64,000 nucleotides of DNA from Rhabdophis nuchalis (GCA_039707465.1 CM077646.1:82732715-82796714); one strand, 5' to 3'; counted from the first letter of the stretch, positions 1 through 11,777 are shown. Notes: generated by a model not told the origin, from the sequence alone. A program made the numbers and translations.

Positions 1-1563
1 GCGTTGACAATGCAATGGAGCCAGCCTCGTGTCATCTCCCAGGATGCCAGTACAAGCCAGGAGGGACACGGGTCCAATAAACATGTGGTAGCTCTAAGTC
101 TCTTTGACAACCTGTCCATATCCTCGGTAGTAACAAAGTCAAACTCCTCCCAGAATGGTGTCTCAAGACCAACCTCGGACAATTCGACTGGACCACTCTC
201 GATGGAGGGTAACTCATTCCGAATCCGAGTGATTTTCTCCTTCAGATAAATCCCAAATTCCTCTGCTCATCCCTGCAGAGGGGCTTCCCGCGGCCTCTGG
301 TGAAGGAGGGAGCGGGTCACCCCAAACAGGGCGGCAGGGCGGTTATCTGCGGATGCAATAAGAGTGGCACAATACTCACGTTTGGCCACTCTCATCACCA
401 CTAAGTAAGTCCTAATATGGATATGGTGTCCACCCTCGTGAGTAGGGCCTAAAACTGTCCGCCTCCCCCCGGTGAGGTGCGGCGATTGGAAAGTCCAGCC
501 GAAGAAGAGCGTGATCTGTCCATGACAGGGTGTGATGGCTAAGTCCCCTATTCCCAGATCACTACTCCACTGTCCCGAGACGAAGATTAAATCCAGGGTG
601 TGCCCACCCTCGTGAGTAGGGCCTAAAACCACCTGGGTGATGTCCATGGCTGTCATGGAAGCCATGAACTCCCGAGCTACTCCAGAGGTCTCGCCTGCCG
701 ATGGCAGATTGAAGTCCCCCATGACCAAAAGTCTGGGGGGTCTCAACCGCCGCCTCGGCTATCACCTCTAGGAGCTCGGGCAGGGCTGTTGTTGCATAGC
801 GAGGAGCCAGGTATGCAACTAACACGCCCATCTGCCTCCCTAGGCCCCACTTCACAAAGAGGGACTCGCACCCGGTCTTCTGAGGGATCGTGGTCTCCTT
901 TGGCTCAAGACCTTCCCTAATCATAATCGCCACCCTCCCACCCCTCCCCAGGGCCCTAGGCTGATGGAAGGCTCGGTAGCCTGGCGGGCACATTTCTACG
1001 AGGGGTAAACCCCCCTCGAGGCCCAACCAGGTTTCCGTTATACCCACCAGGTCCGGGTCCCCCTCTGACACAAGGTTACGGATGAGGGGGGCTTTGTTCA
1101 CCACGAACCTGGCGTTGCATAGCATCAGCCTAGGGCCCCGGCTCTGTGGTCCTTGCCCACCTAGTCTGCGATGGGAGCGCGGGGAGTCGGAGCGCGCGAC
1201 TGCCTGTAACCAGCAGCCACGGTCCTCCAACCCCATCCGTCTCCCACCGCCCCTGCCCCTCCCCAGAACCGAACTAATGGTTAAAACCTCAGTGGAAACG
1301 ACCCCCCCTCCCCTTCCTCTGTTTCTTCTCTTCCGCCGGCCGGCCTAGCTATATTCCGGCCCCCAGCTGGACTATCCTTCCCCACCTCCCTGGAACCCCC
1401 TAAAAGCCGAATAAAATGTTTCATTAAAAAACCCTTCAATCTGCGGTGTAACCACTTCTCTTGACTAATTAGTCCGTCCTCAAAGTGGGCCCTCGATAGA
1501 GAGGAGGGCCATGCCTGCGAGAGGGGGAGCTCCCGCAGGGCGATGAGATCTGCCCTTGAGTAC
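1..1563 (-). mobile_element. L2-like LINE copy A, 5' half (N-terminus, endonuclease, start of RT linker)
   Basis: Minus-strand non-LTR retrotransposon cut by the window edge on its 3' side. Translated pieces match the other copies here: an N-terminal segment (1281-1565), an apurinic-type endonuclease (about 560-1236, with the ITETWLG and MGDFNLPS motifs) and the linker to the reverse transcriptase (1-400). The endonuclease is out of frame with the N-terminal segment because of an indel in the run of C near 1300. About 300 bp between the endonuclease end and the linker are missing and replaced by a 30-base copy of a nearby endonuclease segment (426-455 copies 600-629). It is dead, but it reaches further 5' than any other copy in the window and so shows protein the others lack. 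Its 5' limit is placed where the sequence turns abruptly AT-rich near 1563. Confidence 0.85.
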
Positions 1564-1565
1564 AT
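1281..1565 (-). pseudogene. N-terminal segment of the L2-like LINE protein with an eIF4E-binding-type motif
   Basis: Open frame of 94 codons at the 5' end of copy A. It begins YSRADLIALRELP, which fits the eIF4E-binding consensus Tyr-x4-Leu-hydrophobic, followed by an EKW triplet about 35 residues in, then a glycine- and arginine-rich stretch shared with copy B (18222-18480). In copy B that glycine-rich stretch is in frame with the endonuclease, so in the family this is the N-terminus of one long protein. In copy A the frame is lost near 1300. The ATG at 1563-1565 sits at the junction with AT-rich DNA and may be flank. The similarity to 4E-T is from memory, not from a search. Confidence 0.6.
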
Positions 1566-2154
1566 GATGACATATAAATACTAAAATCGAAATAGAATAT
1601 AAATATGATACAATGGGTCACATAGTTAATATGGAGAACATCGTTGACATATAAATATTTGAATTTGATGTTAAAATTGGTAATTAAGATGGTAACTAAT
1701 TCATATTAAATTCATATTAAAAAGTTCACATGCTCCAGTGAGGTATAGTCCGGCTCTTACTGTTCTTATAAGTTCTTTCGATCATAGTCTGTCCGAGTGG
1801 GGTATGATGAAATATAGTCTGGGGTTGGGGGGGTAAGCCCGGCCATCCATTTTCAGTCCAAGTCCGCAGGCCTTAGATCTCACAGCAAGCCTTAGATGTC
1901 TACAGGCCTTAGATGTCTCCCAACAAGGCCTACCCAGATCTTAACAGGGCTCTCAGGACTCTCCTGGCCTCGCGTCCTTCCCAAAAAGGCCCAGGAGGCC
2001 CGAGAGGCCTAGGCCGGTCGCTCTTCCATCTCCCGGCCTGTAAAGTTGTGGAACCTCTTCTATAGAAAAGGTTAGAACTGGCAGGAACCCACCCCTGATA
2101 TGCGTGCTGCACACATGCTGCACACATGCATATGGTGGATGCCCGGCCCCGTTG
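1566..2154. other. Unassigned spacer: AT-rich, then GC-rich
   Basis: 1566-1740 is AT-rich, with GACATATAAAT occurring near 1569 and again near 1646. 1750-2060 is GC-rich, with AGGCC-type motifs and several copies of CCTTAGAT. No recognisable coding similarity on either strand. The GC-rich block could be the 5' untranslated part of a retroelement, but nothing proves it. Confidence 0.4.
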
Positions 2155-3475
2155 CACTGTACCAGTTGCAACGGGATCCAGAATCCACCACTGGTGCAGT
2201 TATAGGGAAGAAAATGGTAAGTGAGCACCTGTCTATCCTAGATGAGTTTCAATCACCAGGACCAGATGGATTATACCCCAGGATTCTGAAGGAACTAGCA
2301 GACGAGATCTCAGAACCACTGAACTATATCTGTCAGAGATCCTGGAGCACCGGGGAACTGCCAGAAGACTGGAAAAGAGCTGATGTGGACCATAACCTAC
2401 TACTAGATAAAGTACAAAAATGAGGGTTAGACAGCATCACCACCAGATGGATTAGTAACTGGATGACCAACTGAACTCAACGTGTAGTCCTCAATGGAAC
2501 TGCATCTACCTGGAGGGAAGTATGCATTGGAGTACCCCAAGGCTCTGTTTTAGGCCCAGTACCCTTCAACATCTTCATCAATGACCTGGATGAGGGGGTA
2601 AATGGGGAACTCATCAAATTTGCAGATGGCACCAAGTTGGCAGGAATAGCCAATACTCCAGAAGATAGGCTTACGATACAGAAGGGTCTTGACAAACTTG
2701 AACATTGGGCACTATCTAACAAAATGAAATTCAATGGTGAAAAGAGTAAGGTTCTATATTTAGGAAAGAAGAACAAAATGCAGAGGTACAGAATAGGTGG
2801 TAACTTTCTCAATATTGAGATTTAAATAGACAACCATTTAAATATGAGCCAGCATTGTGCAGCAGCTGCCAAAAAAGCCAACACAGTTCTAGGTTGCATA
2901 AACAAAGGGATAGAATCAAGATCATGTGAAGGGTTAATAACACTTTATAATGCCTTGGTAAGGCCATACTTGGAATACTGCATTCAGTTTTGGTCGCCAC
3001 GATGTAGAAAAGATGTGGAGACTCTAGAAAGAATGCAAAGAAGAGCAACAAAGATGATTAGGGGACTGGAGGCTAAAACATATTAGGAACAGTTGCAGGA
3101 ACTGGGTATGTCTAGTTTAATGAAAAGAAGGACTAGGGGAGACATGATAGCAGTGTTCCAATATCTCAGGAGTTGCCACAAAGAAGAGGGAGTCAAGCTA
3201 TTCTCCAAGGCACCTGAGGGTAGAACAAGAAGCAATGGGTGGAAACTAATCAAGGAGAGAAGCAACTTAGAACTGAGAAGAAATTTCCTGAGAGAACAAT
3301 TAATCAGTAGAACAGCTTGCCTCCAGAAGTTGTGAATGCCCCAACACTGGAAGTCTTTAAGAAGATGTTGGATAGCCATTTGTCTGAAATGGTATAGGTT
3401 TCCTGCCTAGGCAAGGGATTGGACTAGAAGACCTCCAAGGTCCCTTCCAACTCTGCTATTGTATTGTATTGTACA
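2155..3475 (+). mobile_element. CR1-clade LINE, internally deleted, 3' end present
   Basis: Plus-strand CR1-type reverse transcriptase remnant. Frames carry a PGPDG...PRILKELA-like segment (2240-2380), a jump caused by an internal deletion near 2388, then GVPQGSVLGPV (near 2529), a decayed FAD(G)TKL active-site block, the NKMKFN...K motif, and the CR1 C-terminal region (LGCINKGIESRS, LVRPYLEYC, LERMQRRATKMI). The 3' end has the CR1 hallmark reading 'gactagaagacctccaaggtcccttccaactc' in pieces, closing with ATTGTATTGTATTGTA repeats near 3465. Stops and frameshifts break it at 2423, 2823 and 3085. Confidence 0.88.
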
Positions 3476-3880
3476 TAAATGGAAAATGCTGAGGCAGCAT
3501 TGAGTGGTATGATAAGCTTTCTGAAACGGGTTTCAGATAAGCTTTCTGAAAACTGCACCACTAGGAAAGGTTTAATTTCCTGATAGTGAATAACTATGTA
3601 CCAGGTGGTCCATCCCCTAAAAATTAGAGATGAGATGTTAAATCTACAAATTTCACTTTTTCTTTTCTGGACATGTGCAAAGCCACTCATTATTTTTAAC
3701 GTTTTGTAAGTATATTCAAAGTTACTTCTAGAAATGATATATTTTACAACTGGTGACTTCCCATTCAGGGATCTTCATAGGATATTATATTTATTTATTT
3801 ATTTATTCGTTTAATTTATATGCCACCCATCTCACTGATACGATAAAGACATCAAGATGATGCCTAGGATGAACATCCCA
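3476..3880. other. Unassigned spacer with a short LINE tail
   Basis: No gene seen. A TTTA microsatellite at about 3785-3815, followed by a short 'tatgccacccatct' motif, looks like the last bases of a minus-strand L2-type LINE. Confidence 0.4.
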
Positions 3881-3884
3881 TTTA

Positions 3885-4138
3885 TTTATTTATGTACATC
3901 AAATGAGCTGTACTCTTAGCAATAGTACTTAGACTTATACACCTCTTCTAAGACTTACAGACCCTTCTAAAGTGTTTACATAGTCAGCATATTGCTCCCA
4001 ATCTGGGTCCTCAATTTCGGAAGGATGGAAGGCTGAGTCAACCTTAAGACGGTAAGAATCAAACTGCCAAACTGTTGGCAGCCAGCAGTCAGCAGAATTA
4101 GCCTGCAATAATGTATTCTAACCACTGCTCCACCACAG
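3885..4138 (-). mobile_element. tRNA-derived SINE (family 1)
   Basis: Reverse-strand copy of the same SINE found at 24857 and 38925. Shared landmarks are the tRNA-like head (CAGTGGTTAGAATGC type, here reversed near 4120), the middle GACTCAGCCTTCC block, the GGTCCTCA/ATTGGGAGCAATATGCTGACT block, and the tail TATAAGTCTAAGTACTATTGCTA. About 250 bp, diverged. Confidence 0.75.
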
Positions 4139-4257
4139 ATTTGATGTTTTACAATACCCTGTGGGCACTCTTTTTTTGCTTTTCAGTAAAAATAACATTA
4201 GAAAAAATAAGAATCAGATTAAAGTTAAAGCACTAGTTTGCCTACCTTTTGTATAAC

Positions 4258-4678
4258 ATTTGATAATGTAGTCATTAACATGTCCCTAATCCTAACCCTA
4301 ATTTAACAACCACAATTGACACCAGAATTCTGTTATAAGGCATTGTGGTCATTAACATAACCTGACTTAATTTTATAACTACTTTTATGATGGTCATAAA
4401 GCAAGTCATCACAGTCATTAGGGAATCATATAGTTATTCAGCAAAACTGGAAACCAGCAAAAAAACATCAAAAACCAGCAAAAGAAATCACAAATTGTAG
4501 TCATGTGACCACAGGATGCTGCAACCAGTCATAAATGTAATCTAATTGCCAAGTCCCAAAATATGATCAATTGATTGTGGGAACTGGCTTGTGTATACCA
4601 GATCATAAGTATGTTTTTGTGGGGTCCATTATAATGTTGAACCTTTGTTAAACAACAGGTTGTTAAGCAAGGACTATT
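4258..4678 (+). mobile_element. Old mariner-type non-autonomous DNA element, diverged
   Basis: Repeated 'gtcattaacataacctgac' and 'accacaggatgctgcaacc' motifs and a closing 'gttgttaagcaaggactattcg' match the family seen cleanly at 8604-8795 (terminal CAGGTAGTCC). Ends are degraded and no clean target duplication remains. Confidence 0.5.
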
Positions 4679-5555
4679 CGTAGCAGCAACTAAACATGAT
4701 ATTCTTATTTTTTCTAAGGCTGTTAATGTTTCTAGAGATTTTCTTGGAGAATTAATTTTGTTTTTAGCATGCACTTAAATACCCCATGTTCACAAATAAA
4801 AAAAAATATGACTGGAGAATTTAAAAAAGAACAAGAAAAAAACTGAATAAGTAAGTTTAAATAAATGTGTACATAATAGTAAGTGATCCTTACATTTCTA
4901 GGCTTTTTTAAAAATAATTTTGTGTATTGCTTAAAATCTCAGTTTCCTCCTCAAATCCTAATTATTTCTGCAGGAGAATAATCAATTGTCTTTTCAATTT
5001 GTGGCTTAGTTTTCTATTGATGGTATCTTTTTGGGCTGTCAAGCTGTGAAATAGCACACAATAGATCGCTTTGTTGGCAACATTTTCCTATCCAAACAAG
5101 AATGGAAAAAGGCTCCTGTTATGTTGGTACATGCTAGAAGGGAGAATAATGTGCACCAAGTGTTATAATAAGAATTAGTAATTGTCACAACCATTCTCAC
5201 AAATTATTTCTCTTCTATAATATGTCCATATTATTGGTTCTATACTGATAACAACCTACATTGGGAACACTGGGGCATTTCCATGCAACTAGATTATATA
5301 AAACTACTGCCATGTAGAAATTTAAAGCACTAATACACAATTTAAGTAAGAATTTAAAAACGGTCTTAATCAGTCTGACCAAAAGCTGCTGGCAATTTAT
5401 GTTTAGACAGACATAATTGCATAGTTTCTCTAATTTTATAATTCACATGAAGATAAGGGGAGGAAAAAGCACAGGCATACTTGCAAGATTATGATATTAT
5501 AGCTAATAATAATATATTTGCTAATATACTTTATAATAAAAGTAGTTCTCCACAA
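4679..5555. other. Unassigned AT-rich intergenic DNA
   Basis: No coding similarity, RNA gene or recognisable repeat found on either strand. Confidence 0.4.
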
Positions 5556-5559
5556 AGAC

Positions 5560-5692
5560 AGCGTGTCAAACTCGCTGCCCATGGGCCAGATGCATCACAT
5601 GCTGGCCGCGGCCATGCCTGGTTTAGCGAAGGTGGAAAAAGTCATGATATGTCACATGATGACAATGTGGCGCCACGAGTTTGACACCCCTG
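5560..5692 (+). mobile_element. hAT-type MITE, 'GTGTCAAACTCG' family
   Basis: Starts near GTGTCAAACTCGCTGCCCATG and ends CGAGTTTGACACCCCTG, so the termini are inverted repeats. Flanks TTCTCCAC and TTCTAGAC agree at 6 of 8 positions, as expected of an old 8-bp hAT target duplication. Same family as 46039-46268 and 47842-48037. Confidence 0.7.
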
Positions 5693-6170
5693 TTCTAGAC
5701 CTACAGTATATGACACAAGCTTCTTAGTCTCGTCTACCTTATATGACTGCCAATTGTGGATAGATCTCACTCTGACATCCAATTTTTCCCCCAATCTGAC
5801 TTCCTTCAGATAATTTGAAAATGCAGTTCATGAAGTTTGGGAAGCTATAAAGCAAAAGTTCTTAAAGGTTCCAGAAGTACAGGATGGTGAGTTTGTTTCT
5901 GTCAGATAAGTGTGTCAAAATCCTAACTATCATCAGAAAGTCAATTTCCTAGGTGTGGAAATTGCATCTGTTTAATTATTTTTACATTTAAAAATATTTC
6001 AACCAGGCAGCAAAGCAGTCCTTATCTGTTTTTATTTTGTTTTATAGATGATGATGTTACATATCCATTTATTTATATCTAAAAAGTTAAGCAGCAGGTT
6101 GTGAAGTATATAGAGGTTAAATTTAGGACTTACATATCCAGGGTGCTAAGAGTAAAGTAACAGAATGAGA
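5693..6170. other. Unassigned intergenic DNA
   Basis: No gene or recognisable repeat seen. Confidence 0.35.
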
Positions 6171-6300
6171 GAATAACAGAGTTGGAAGGGACCTTGGGGG
6201 TCTTCCAGTCCAATCCCCTGCTCAAGCAGGAGACCTTACACCATTTCAGACAAATGGTTGTCCAATCTTTTCTTGCAAACCCAGGAAAGTTTGTCCTAAA
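6171..6300 (-). mobile_element. CR1 LINE 3' end, minus strand
   Basis: Contains AGAGTTGGAAGGGACCTTG, GTCTTCCAGTCCAATCCCCTG and CCATTTCAGACAAATGG, the reverse complement of the CR1 terminus seen at 3360-3470. It is 5'-truncated. Positions 6300-6420 may continue the element but are too diverged to be sure. Confidence 0.8.
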
Positions 6301-7760
6301 AAGGGCCCTAAACCAAGTTCCTGGATATTGGACAATATTGTATCAGTTCCTCTCTCTAATTCTAGTTAAGGTCCACACAGTTCTGCTCATTAGGAGAAAC
6401 AAGAGGGGGAAATCTGGATGACATCTATCCGCAATCAATTTCAAATTCTTAAATGTTTCAAGTGGATGATAAATACAAACCCTCCAACTCAATAATTGTA
6501 AAACGTGAGCAACAGGTCCTCAGCATAATTAGCTGATGAGATGATTCTAAATTAGCTATTTCTGTTCTAATAAAATATCTGGTATTTGTTACTTAAGCAC
6601 AAAATTAAAGTTTTTTAAGTGAAGACATTTTAAATAACAAAATAATTCTCCACACTGCCATCTGTTGGAGATGTCGTGATACTGAAACATAGAATATCAC
6701 TAACATTCTCACATGAAGCATTTACTGTATTTGCATAAAATATTTAGATAATTTAAATATATATAGTACACACAAAATACACATTATCCTTGATATTGTT
6801 TCAAATACTAATGTTAGTAGTAATTATTTAAATGCAAGTTAGAATATGTTTATTATAAAGTGTTTGATGTCAATGGCTTATGACAGTATTGGAACATTGT
6901 GGGAATAGTAGTATTAAGGTAAATAGTACAATTATGAAAAATTAATGAACATCCTGATGACTAAGTTGTAAACAGGAGATAGCTGGGGTCTGAACTGCCT
7001 CTCACTCCTCTGGATTCCTGAGAATCCCCTACCATATTCCATCATAGTTTATATGATGATTTAATATTGTAAGTACTGATTATGATTTAACATTTTTAAA
7101 TCTTGTTTTACCATAAAACCCATTCCCACTTACTCTACACTTTCTCCTGACATACTAAACTCTTGCTTCCCTACCACAAAAAGGACAGGACTATTTTTAT
7201 AAAGAGCCATATTACTCCTGTTGTTAAGCATTCATTCCTCACAACAGTGATTACTACCCATACTACCTATGCATGTGATAATATTTATTGTTCTAATAGT
7301 TTTTTATTATTTATATATAACTTGCAACCATTCATTCATTTTCTCCATCACAGTGACCAACACAGCTACCTTCATCTTTGAGATGCAATGAGGAAAATGA
7401 GAACCATTTTCCTCATTGCATTATATAAACTACAAATTATTGCACAATATATCATTTGTACACATACTGTCAATAAACATAATTTGCAACCAATACATTT
7501 CCAATCTTACACATACACACACCCCAAATGCAAGAGGTCATCAAACATCTTTATCTTATTTAGACTGTTTGATCTTGAACCATTTACTAAACACTCCATG
7601 TATTATTTTACATGCTATAATTCTATTGCAAGGTACTCATCGCATATTCAACCAACTTAAACTTCATATTTATGCAAAATAGCCTATAATTTAATTGTAT
7701 TGATCGTATGTTCTAATATTGCAAATCCAATTTTAAGGCCCTATTTAACATAATTAAATT
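6301..7760. other. AT-rich spacer with a short perfect hairpin
   Basis: Mostly AT-rich sequence without recognised genes. Open frames at 7163-7682 are low-complexity and overlap each other in different frames, so they are not treated as genes. A perfect 16-bp inverted repeat with a 7-base loop lies at 7383-7421. Confidence 0.4.
7383..7421. repeat. Perfect 16-bp hairpin
   Basis: ATGCAATGAGGAAAAT at 7383-7398 is the exact reverse complement of 7406-7421, separated by GAGAACC. Read directly from the sequence. No T-tract follows, and the function is unknown. Confidence 0.8.
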
Positions 7761-7769
7761 TAACACAAT

Positions 7770-9085
7770 TAGATAAAAATGTAAGTGGCTCACCAACTGC
7801 ACTCAGTGTGTAGTCCTTAATAGAACTACATCTAACAAGGAGCGAAGTATGCAGTGGAGGCTCTGTTTTAGGCCTAGTACTCTTCAACATCTTCTTAAAC
7901 AATTTAAATGAGGGAAGAAAAGGGAAAGAAAAGAGAACTTATTGAATTTGCGAACAATACATAGTTGGGGACATAGCCTAACTTTAGAAGTTAAAGATCC
8001 AGGAGGACCTTGACAGACTTGAACACAAAATGCAATTCAGTGATGATAAAAGTAAGGTCTTAGACAAGAAAAACAAATACACATGTATAGAATAGGTAAT
8101 ACGTGCCTCAAACAGCAATAACTCTGAGAGGGACCTAGTGTTCTCATGAAACATTACTTAATATGAGCCAGCAGTGTGCTGCAGCTCCAAAAAGCCAATG
8201 CAGTTGATGTAGTTCCAACAACAGAGTGATAGTATCAATATCACGTGAAGTGCTAGTGCACTGGTAAGACCATATTTGGAATACTGCATCCAGTTTTGAG
8301 CACCATGATACAAAAATGATGTTGAAACTCTAGAAAGAGTTCAGAGAAGAGCAATAAAAATAATTAGTACACTGGAGACTAAAGATACTATGAACAGTTG
8401 TAGGAACTGAGTATGTTTAGTTTAATAAAGAAAAGGGTGAGATGATAGGCATTTTCCAATATTTGAAAGGTTGTCATAGAGAAGATCGGGTCAGCGTCTT
8501 CTCCAAAGCAACTGAGGGCAGGATGGAAACATCCGTATCATTTTTCCTTAAGACTGTTTCCCATTATTATTATTTTTTTAGAATGGGTTTGGAAATTAAT
8601 CTACAGGTAGTCCTTGACTTATGACCACAGTTGAGACCAAAATTGTGGACATATATCATTGTGATCATTAAGTGAGATGCCCACCAAATTCCAGCAAATT
8701 CCTGCTGCAGTTGTTATTTTGGAGCATGTGGTGCCTCAGGTAGTGGGGGAGGCCCTAGGTTGCTGAACGAATGGTCGTAAGCCGAGAACTACCTGTAATT
8801 TTTTATATGAGACTCCCCCTTTCTCTATTCAAGCTATTTTCCAAAGAAACAGTGGGTGGAAACTAATCAAGGAGAGAAGCAATTTAGAACTGAGGAGAAA
8901 TTTCCTGACAGTTAGAACAACTAATCTGTGGAACAATTTGCCTCCAGAAGTTGTGAATGCTCCAACACTGGAAGTTTTTAAGAAGGTGTTGGATAGCCAT
9001 TTGTCTGAAGTAGTGTAGGGTTTCCTGCCTAAGCAGGGGGTTGGACTAGAAGACATCCAAGGTCTTTTCCAACTCTGTTATTCTA
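7770..9085 (+). mobile_element. CR1 LINE, degenerate, interrupted by a MITE
   Basis: Plus-strand CR1 relic parallel to the copy at 2155-3475: the 'gtgtgtagtccttaatagaactacatct' and 'ggctctgttttaggc' RT blocks (7800-7880), the LVRPYLEYC-equivalent region (8260-8300), then 'caatatttgaaaggttgtca' (8455). The CR1 3' part resumes at about 8830 and runs to the 'gactagaagacatccaagg' terminus near 9085. Positions about 8540-8830 are foreign and include the TA-flanked element at 8604-8795. All frames are destroyed. Confidence 0.8.
8604..8795 (+). mobile_element. TA-flanked mariner-type MITE (CAGGTAGTCC family)
   Basis: Begins CAGGTAGTCCTTGACTTATG and ends GCCGAGAACTACCTG, imperfect inverted termini, with TA at both 8602-8603 and 8796-8797. 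That is the Tc1/mariner signature. 192 bp, no coding capacity. It lies inside the CR1 copy and so is younger than it. Confidence 0.8.
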
Positions 9086-9089
9086 TTCT

Positions 9090-11630
9090 TCTTGCGGAAG
9101 TTGTATTTTCACTCTATTTAATTTACTTTGCTACTTGTCTCCCATGTCCATTTTTCACAAGATCTATTACTACTACCAAGAAATTATTATCTCTCCTGTG
9201 TTTAAAATCTTTCATCATTGCTGTATCTTTTGGTAATTCCTTAGTCTTCCATGACAAACAAGCAAATCAATCATAAGTTTATATTCACATCCATTCTTTT
9301 GTTATGTATGAATAGATAAGTACCTTAACCATGAATTCAAGGTGACATTTTTCTGGGGTGATATTTATCAGTCTCTTTTCTCATTCATTACGGGATCTCT
9401 GAATGGCCTAATCACTTTTTCTTTGTTCTCATCTCATTCCCACACACTCATTTCCCCTCTAACAGACTCATTTCCCTCTTGATAACAGACCTTCGTAGGA
9501 TTGAGCAGATATGGTAATAAATCCCCACCTGCTGCTTTTGGTCCCGTCTCTGATTATGTCAGATTTGAGTGCACAAACAACATTTTATGAACTTGATTTT
9601 CATCGGGGATTATCATATCTTACTTCCTCGCTTTGAAGATCTAATTGGTAATGTCATGGTTTTTAGTGCAAAAGGGAAAGTGAGAAAGAATAGAGAATGA
9701 AAGAGAAAGGGAGAACAGGAGACAATTGAATATACAAAAGGGATTTTTTAAGTTTATTATTTACATAGTTCATTTTCTAGGATTTTGTAAGATTCATCTG
9801 CAGTTTTTTTAAAAAAAAATATTGTAAAGTGGTATGGCAGATAATTGTTTTTGGTTAAAAAAAAAGGGACTTCCCAAAATTTAAAATATAGGGTTATATG
9901 CATTTAGGACAGAAATAAATTTCATATTTAAAGAATGCATATATTATATACATAAAGTGTGTATATGCATGTGCATTTACTTGCAATATTTTAAAATTAT
10001 TAATGCATTAATTAAAATACAAATATTTCATTTGGAAGTTACATAAAGTATGGCATCACCCATTAAACTCTTGCCTTCATGCTATCACAGCACGATCATC
10101 CTGGAAAAGTCAACTTGTATGCAAATAGTTTGTTTGGTATAATTATATGTCAAGCATGGTTCTTAACAGCTGTAAAAACAGATCACATCTTTTCTGTTTG
10201 TCTTGAAAACAGTTCAATGAAATAGTAAGAGTTAGAATAGAAGGATAAAAATGACTAACAACATGCTGGTGCTTAATATCCGCACACCTTTGTTGAAGGC
10301 CTTTTTATACACAACCGCTTCTTTTCTTTCTACACTTGAATGCTCACTTTATTATTTAGAAAATGGGTTTCTCAGCAGGAAAGCAGTGGCAACAGAAAGG
10401 GTGTTTGGCGCAGCCAGTTCATGTTGTCAGAGCCAAGTATCTAGGTAGAAAAGGACTGGATATTCCTTTAAAAAAATAAGTTCATTAATTGTTTGACCTT
10501 TTTGACTTCCGGAAAGATAAAAGTATTTCTATTAACCAAACAGGAAAGATGGACCACCAAAGTTGTTGTTACACCAATTTATCAAGGGGAATTCACTGTA
10601 TAAATGGGAACCACCATGCTCTTGTTGAGCTAAATGGGACTGTGTAATCGAAGCTACAGAAGTAATAAAAAAAAGTCATTAATATTCCCTAAACACTGTA
10701 TGCAAATTGCTATGCATGCAGTTTTGTGTACCGAACTTCAGTACAGAGAGTCCTGATTGTTCAACATGTACAGTCTCTACTATATTGCCATGCAAAGCGG
10801 TTTCTGTCATTCTCCTTGAGCCTTACCTGGAAGGGAAATAAATGATTGTAGGATATTTGTACATTGATGTTATAGCGGCATGAATTTGCGCTTCAGAAGT
10901 CTTCACCATAACAGGTTCATATTTGTTATTATGTATATCATTCACACTTATTTATCACCAACTGATGTCATGGCAATATGCCCAACCAAAATATTTTTTT
11001 TATAACATGACAAAAAAATAAACATAAATACAATTCATAAAATCATTATAAACAAATATGAAAATAACAATAAACCATACAAAGCTATTTAAAAAGTAGG
11101 ATAAAGAGTGTGGTTTAATATCATTCCTGGACTCAAAGGAGTAGTGACCATATCTCTTGAAGAGTGTGTGGCATAGGCAAGGGACATCCTTCGGTGTTCT
11201 ATAAATGAGCTTCGGAGAACTATGGTGCCCTCAGAAGAGATAAGAACCAGATAAACTGAAACCATTTAGTTAAGCTCAGTGAGCAATTATCAACGTGTCA
11301 GTTTCTCAATATTTGATAATACTCATTCTATTTCTGTATTCTACAAATGTATTAAATCTTTAGAACTACTAAACGTGAAGTAGGAAACTTGTCACACATA
11401 TTCATAAAGCCATTCTGGTGGTCTGCATCATTCTGCAGGTGTTCCTATTAATAGTTCAGATTAATCCCTTAATTTTTCAAGTGATCAATTTTCCTAATTG
11501 ATCACTTGATGACAATGGTGTTCTGTGCAAAACTGTTTAAACAAAAACCCAAATTAAGCATGTGATCTATTATATTATTGGAGCCATATGTTAATTAGGG
11601 TAATGTATTAATGTTTGTCATATGGGAGAT
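9090..11630. other. Unassigned intergenic DNA
   Basis: No convincing exon, RNA gene or repeat found across about 2.5 kb. A short near-repeat of 'actcatttcccctct' occurs near 9450. This is the longest stretch in the left half of the window without recognisable transposon sequence. Confidence 0.4.
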
Positions 11631-11632
11631 AA

Positions 11633-11762
11633 TTTGTGGTAGAGGTTAAAGTACCAGGCTAGAAATCAGCAGACTATGATTTCTGTTCCTATCTTAGGTT
11701 TGAAGCTATCTGAGTGACCTTGTGAAATCACTTTCTTCATCCTAGGAAGGAGACAAGATGAG
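11633..11762 (+). mobile_element. Sauria-type tRNA SINE (BovB-tailed family), 3'-truncated
   Basis: The order 'gaggttaaagtaccaggctagaaatcagcagac', then 'gagtgaccttgtgaaatcac', then 'cctaggaaggagac' matches the SINE at 24262 and, reversed, at 34330. The BovB-like tail is missing. Confidence 0.65.
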
Positions 11763-11777
11763 ATCAAGACAAGATGA

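Noticed and set aside
4280..4305. CCTAATCCTAACCCTAA, telomere-like
   Set aside because: Only two or three imperfect units inside an old MITE; not an interstitial telomere array.
7163..7682. Three overlapping 70-90 codon frames
   Set aside because: AT-rich, overlapping in different frames, no motif or splice context.
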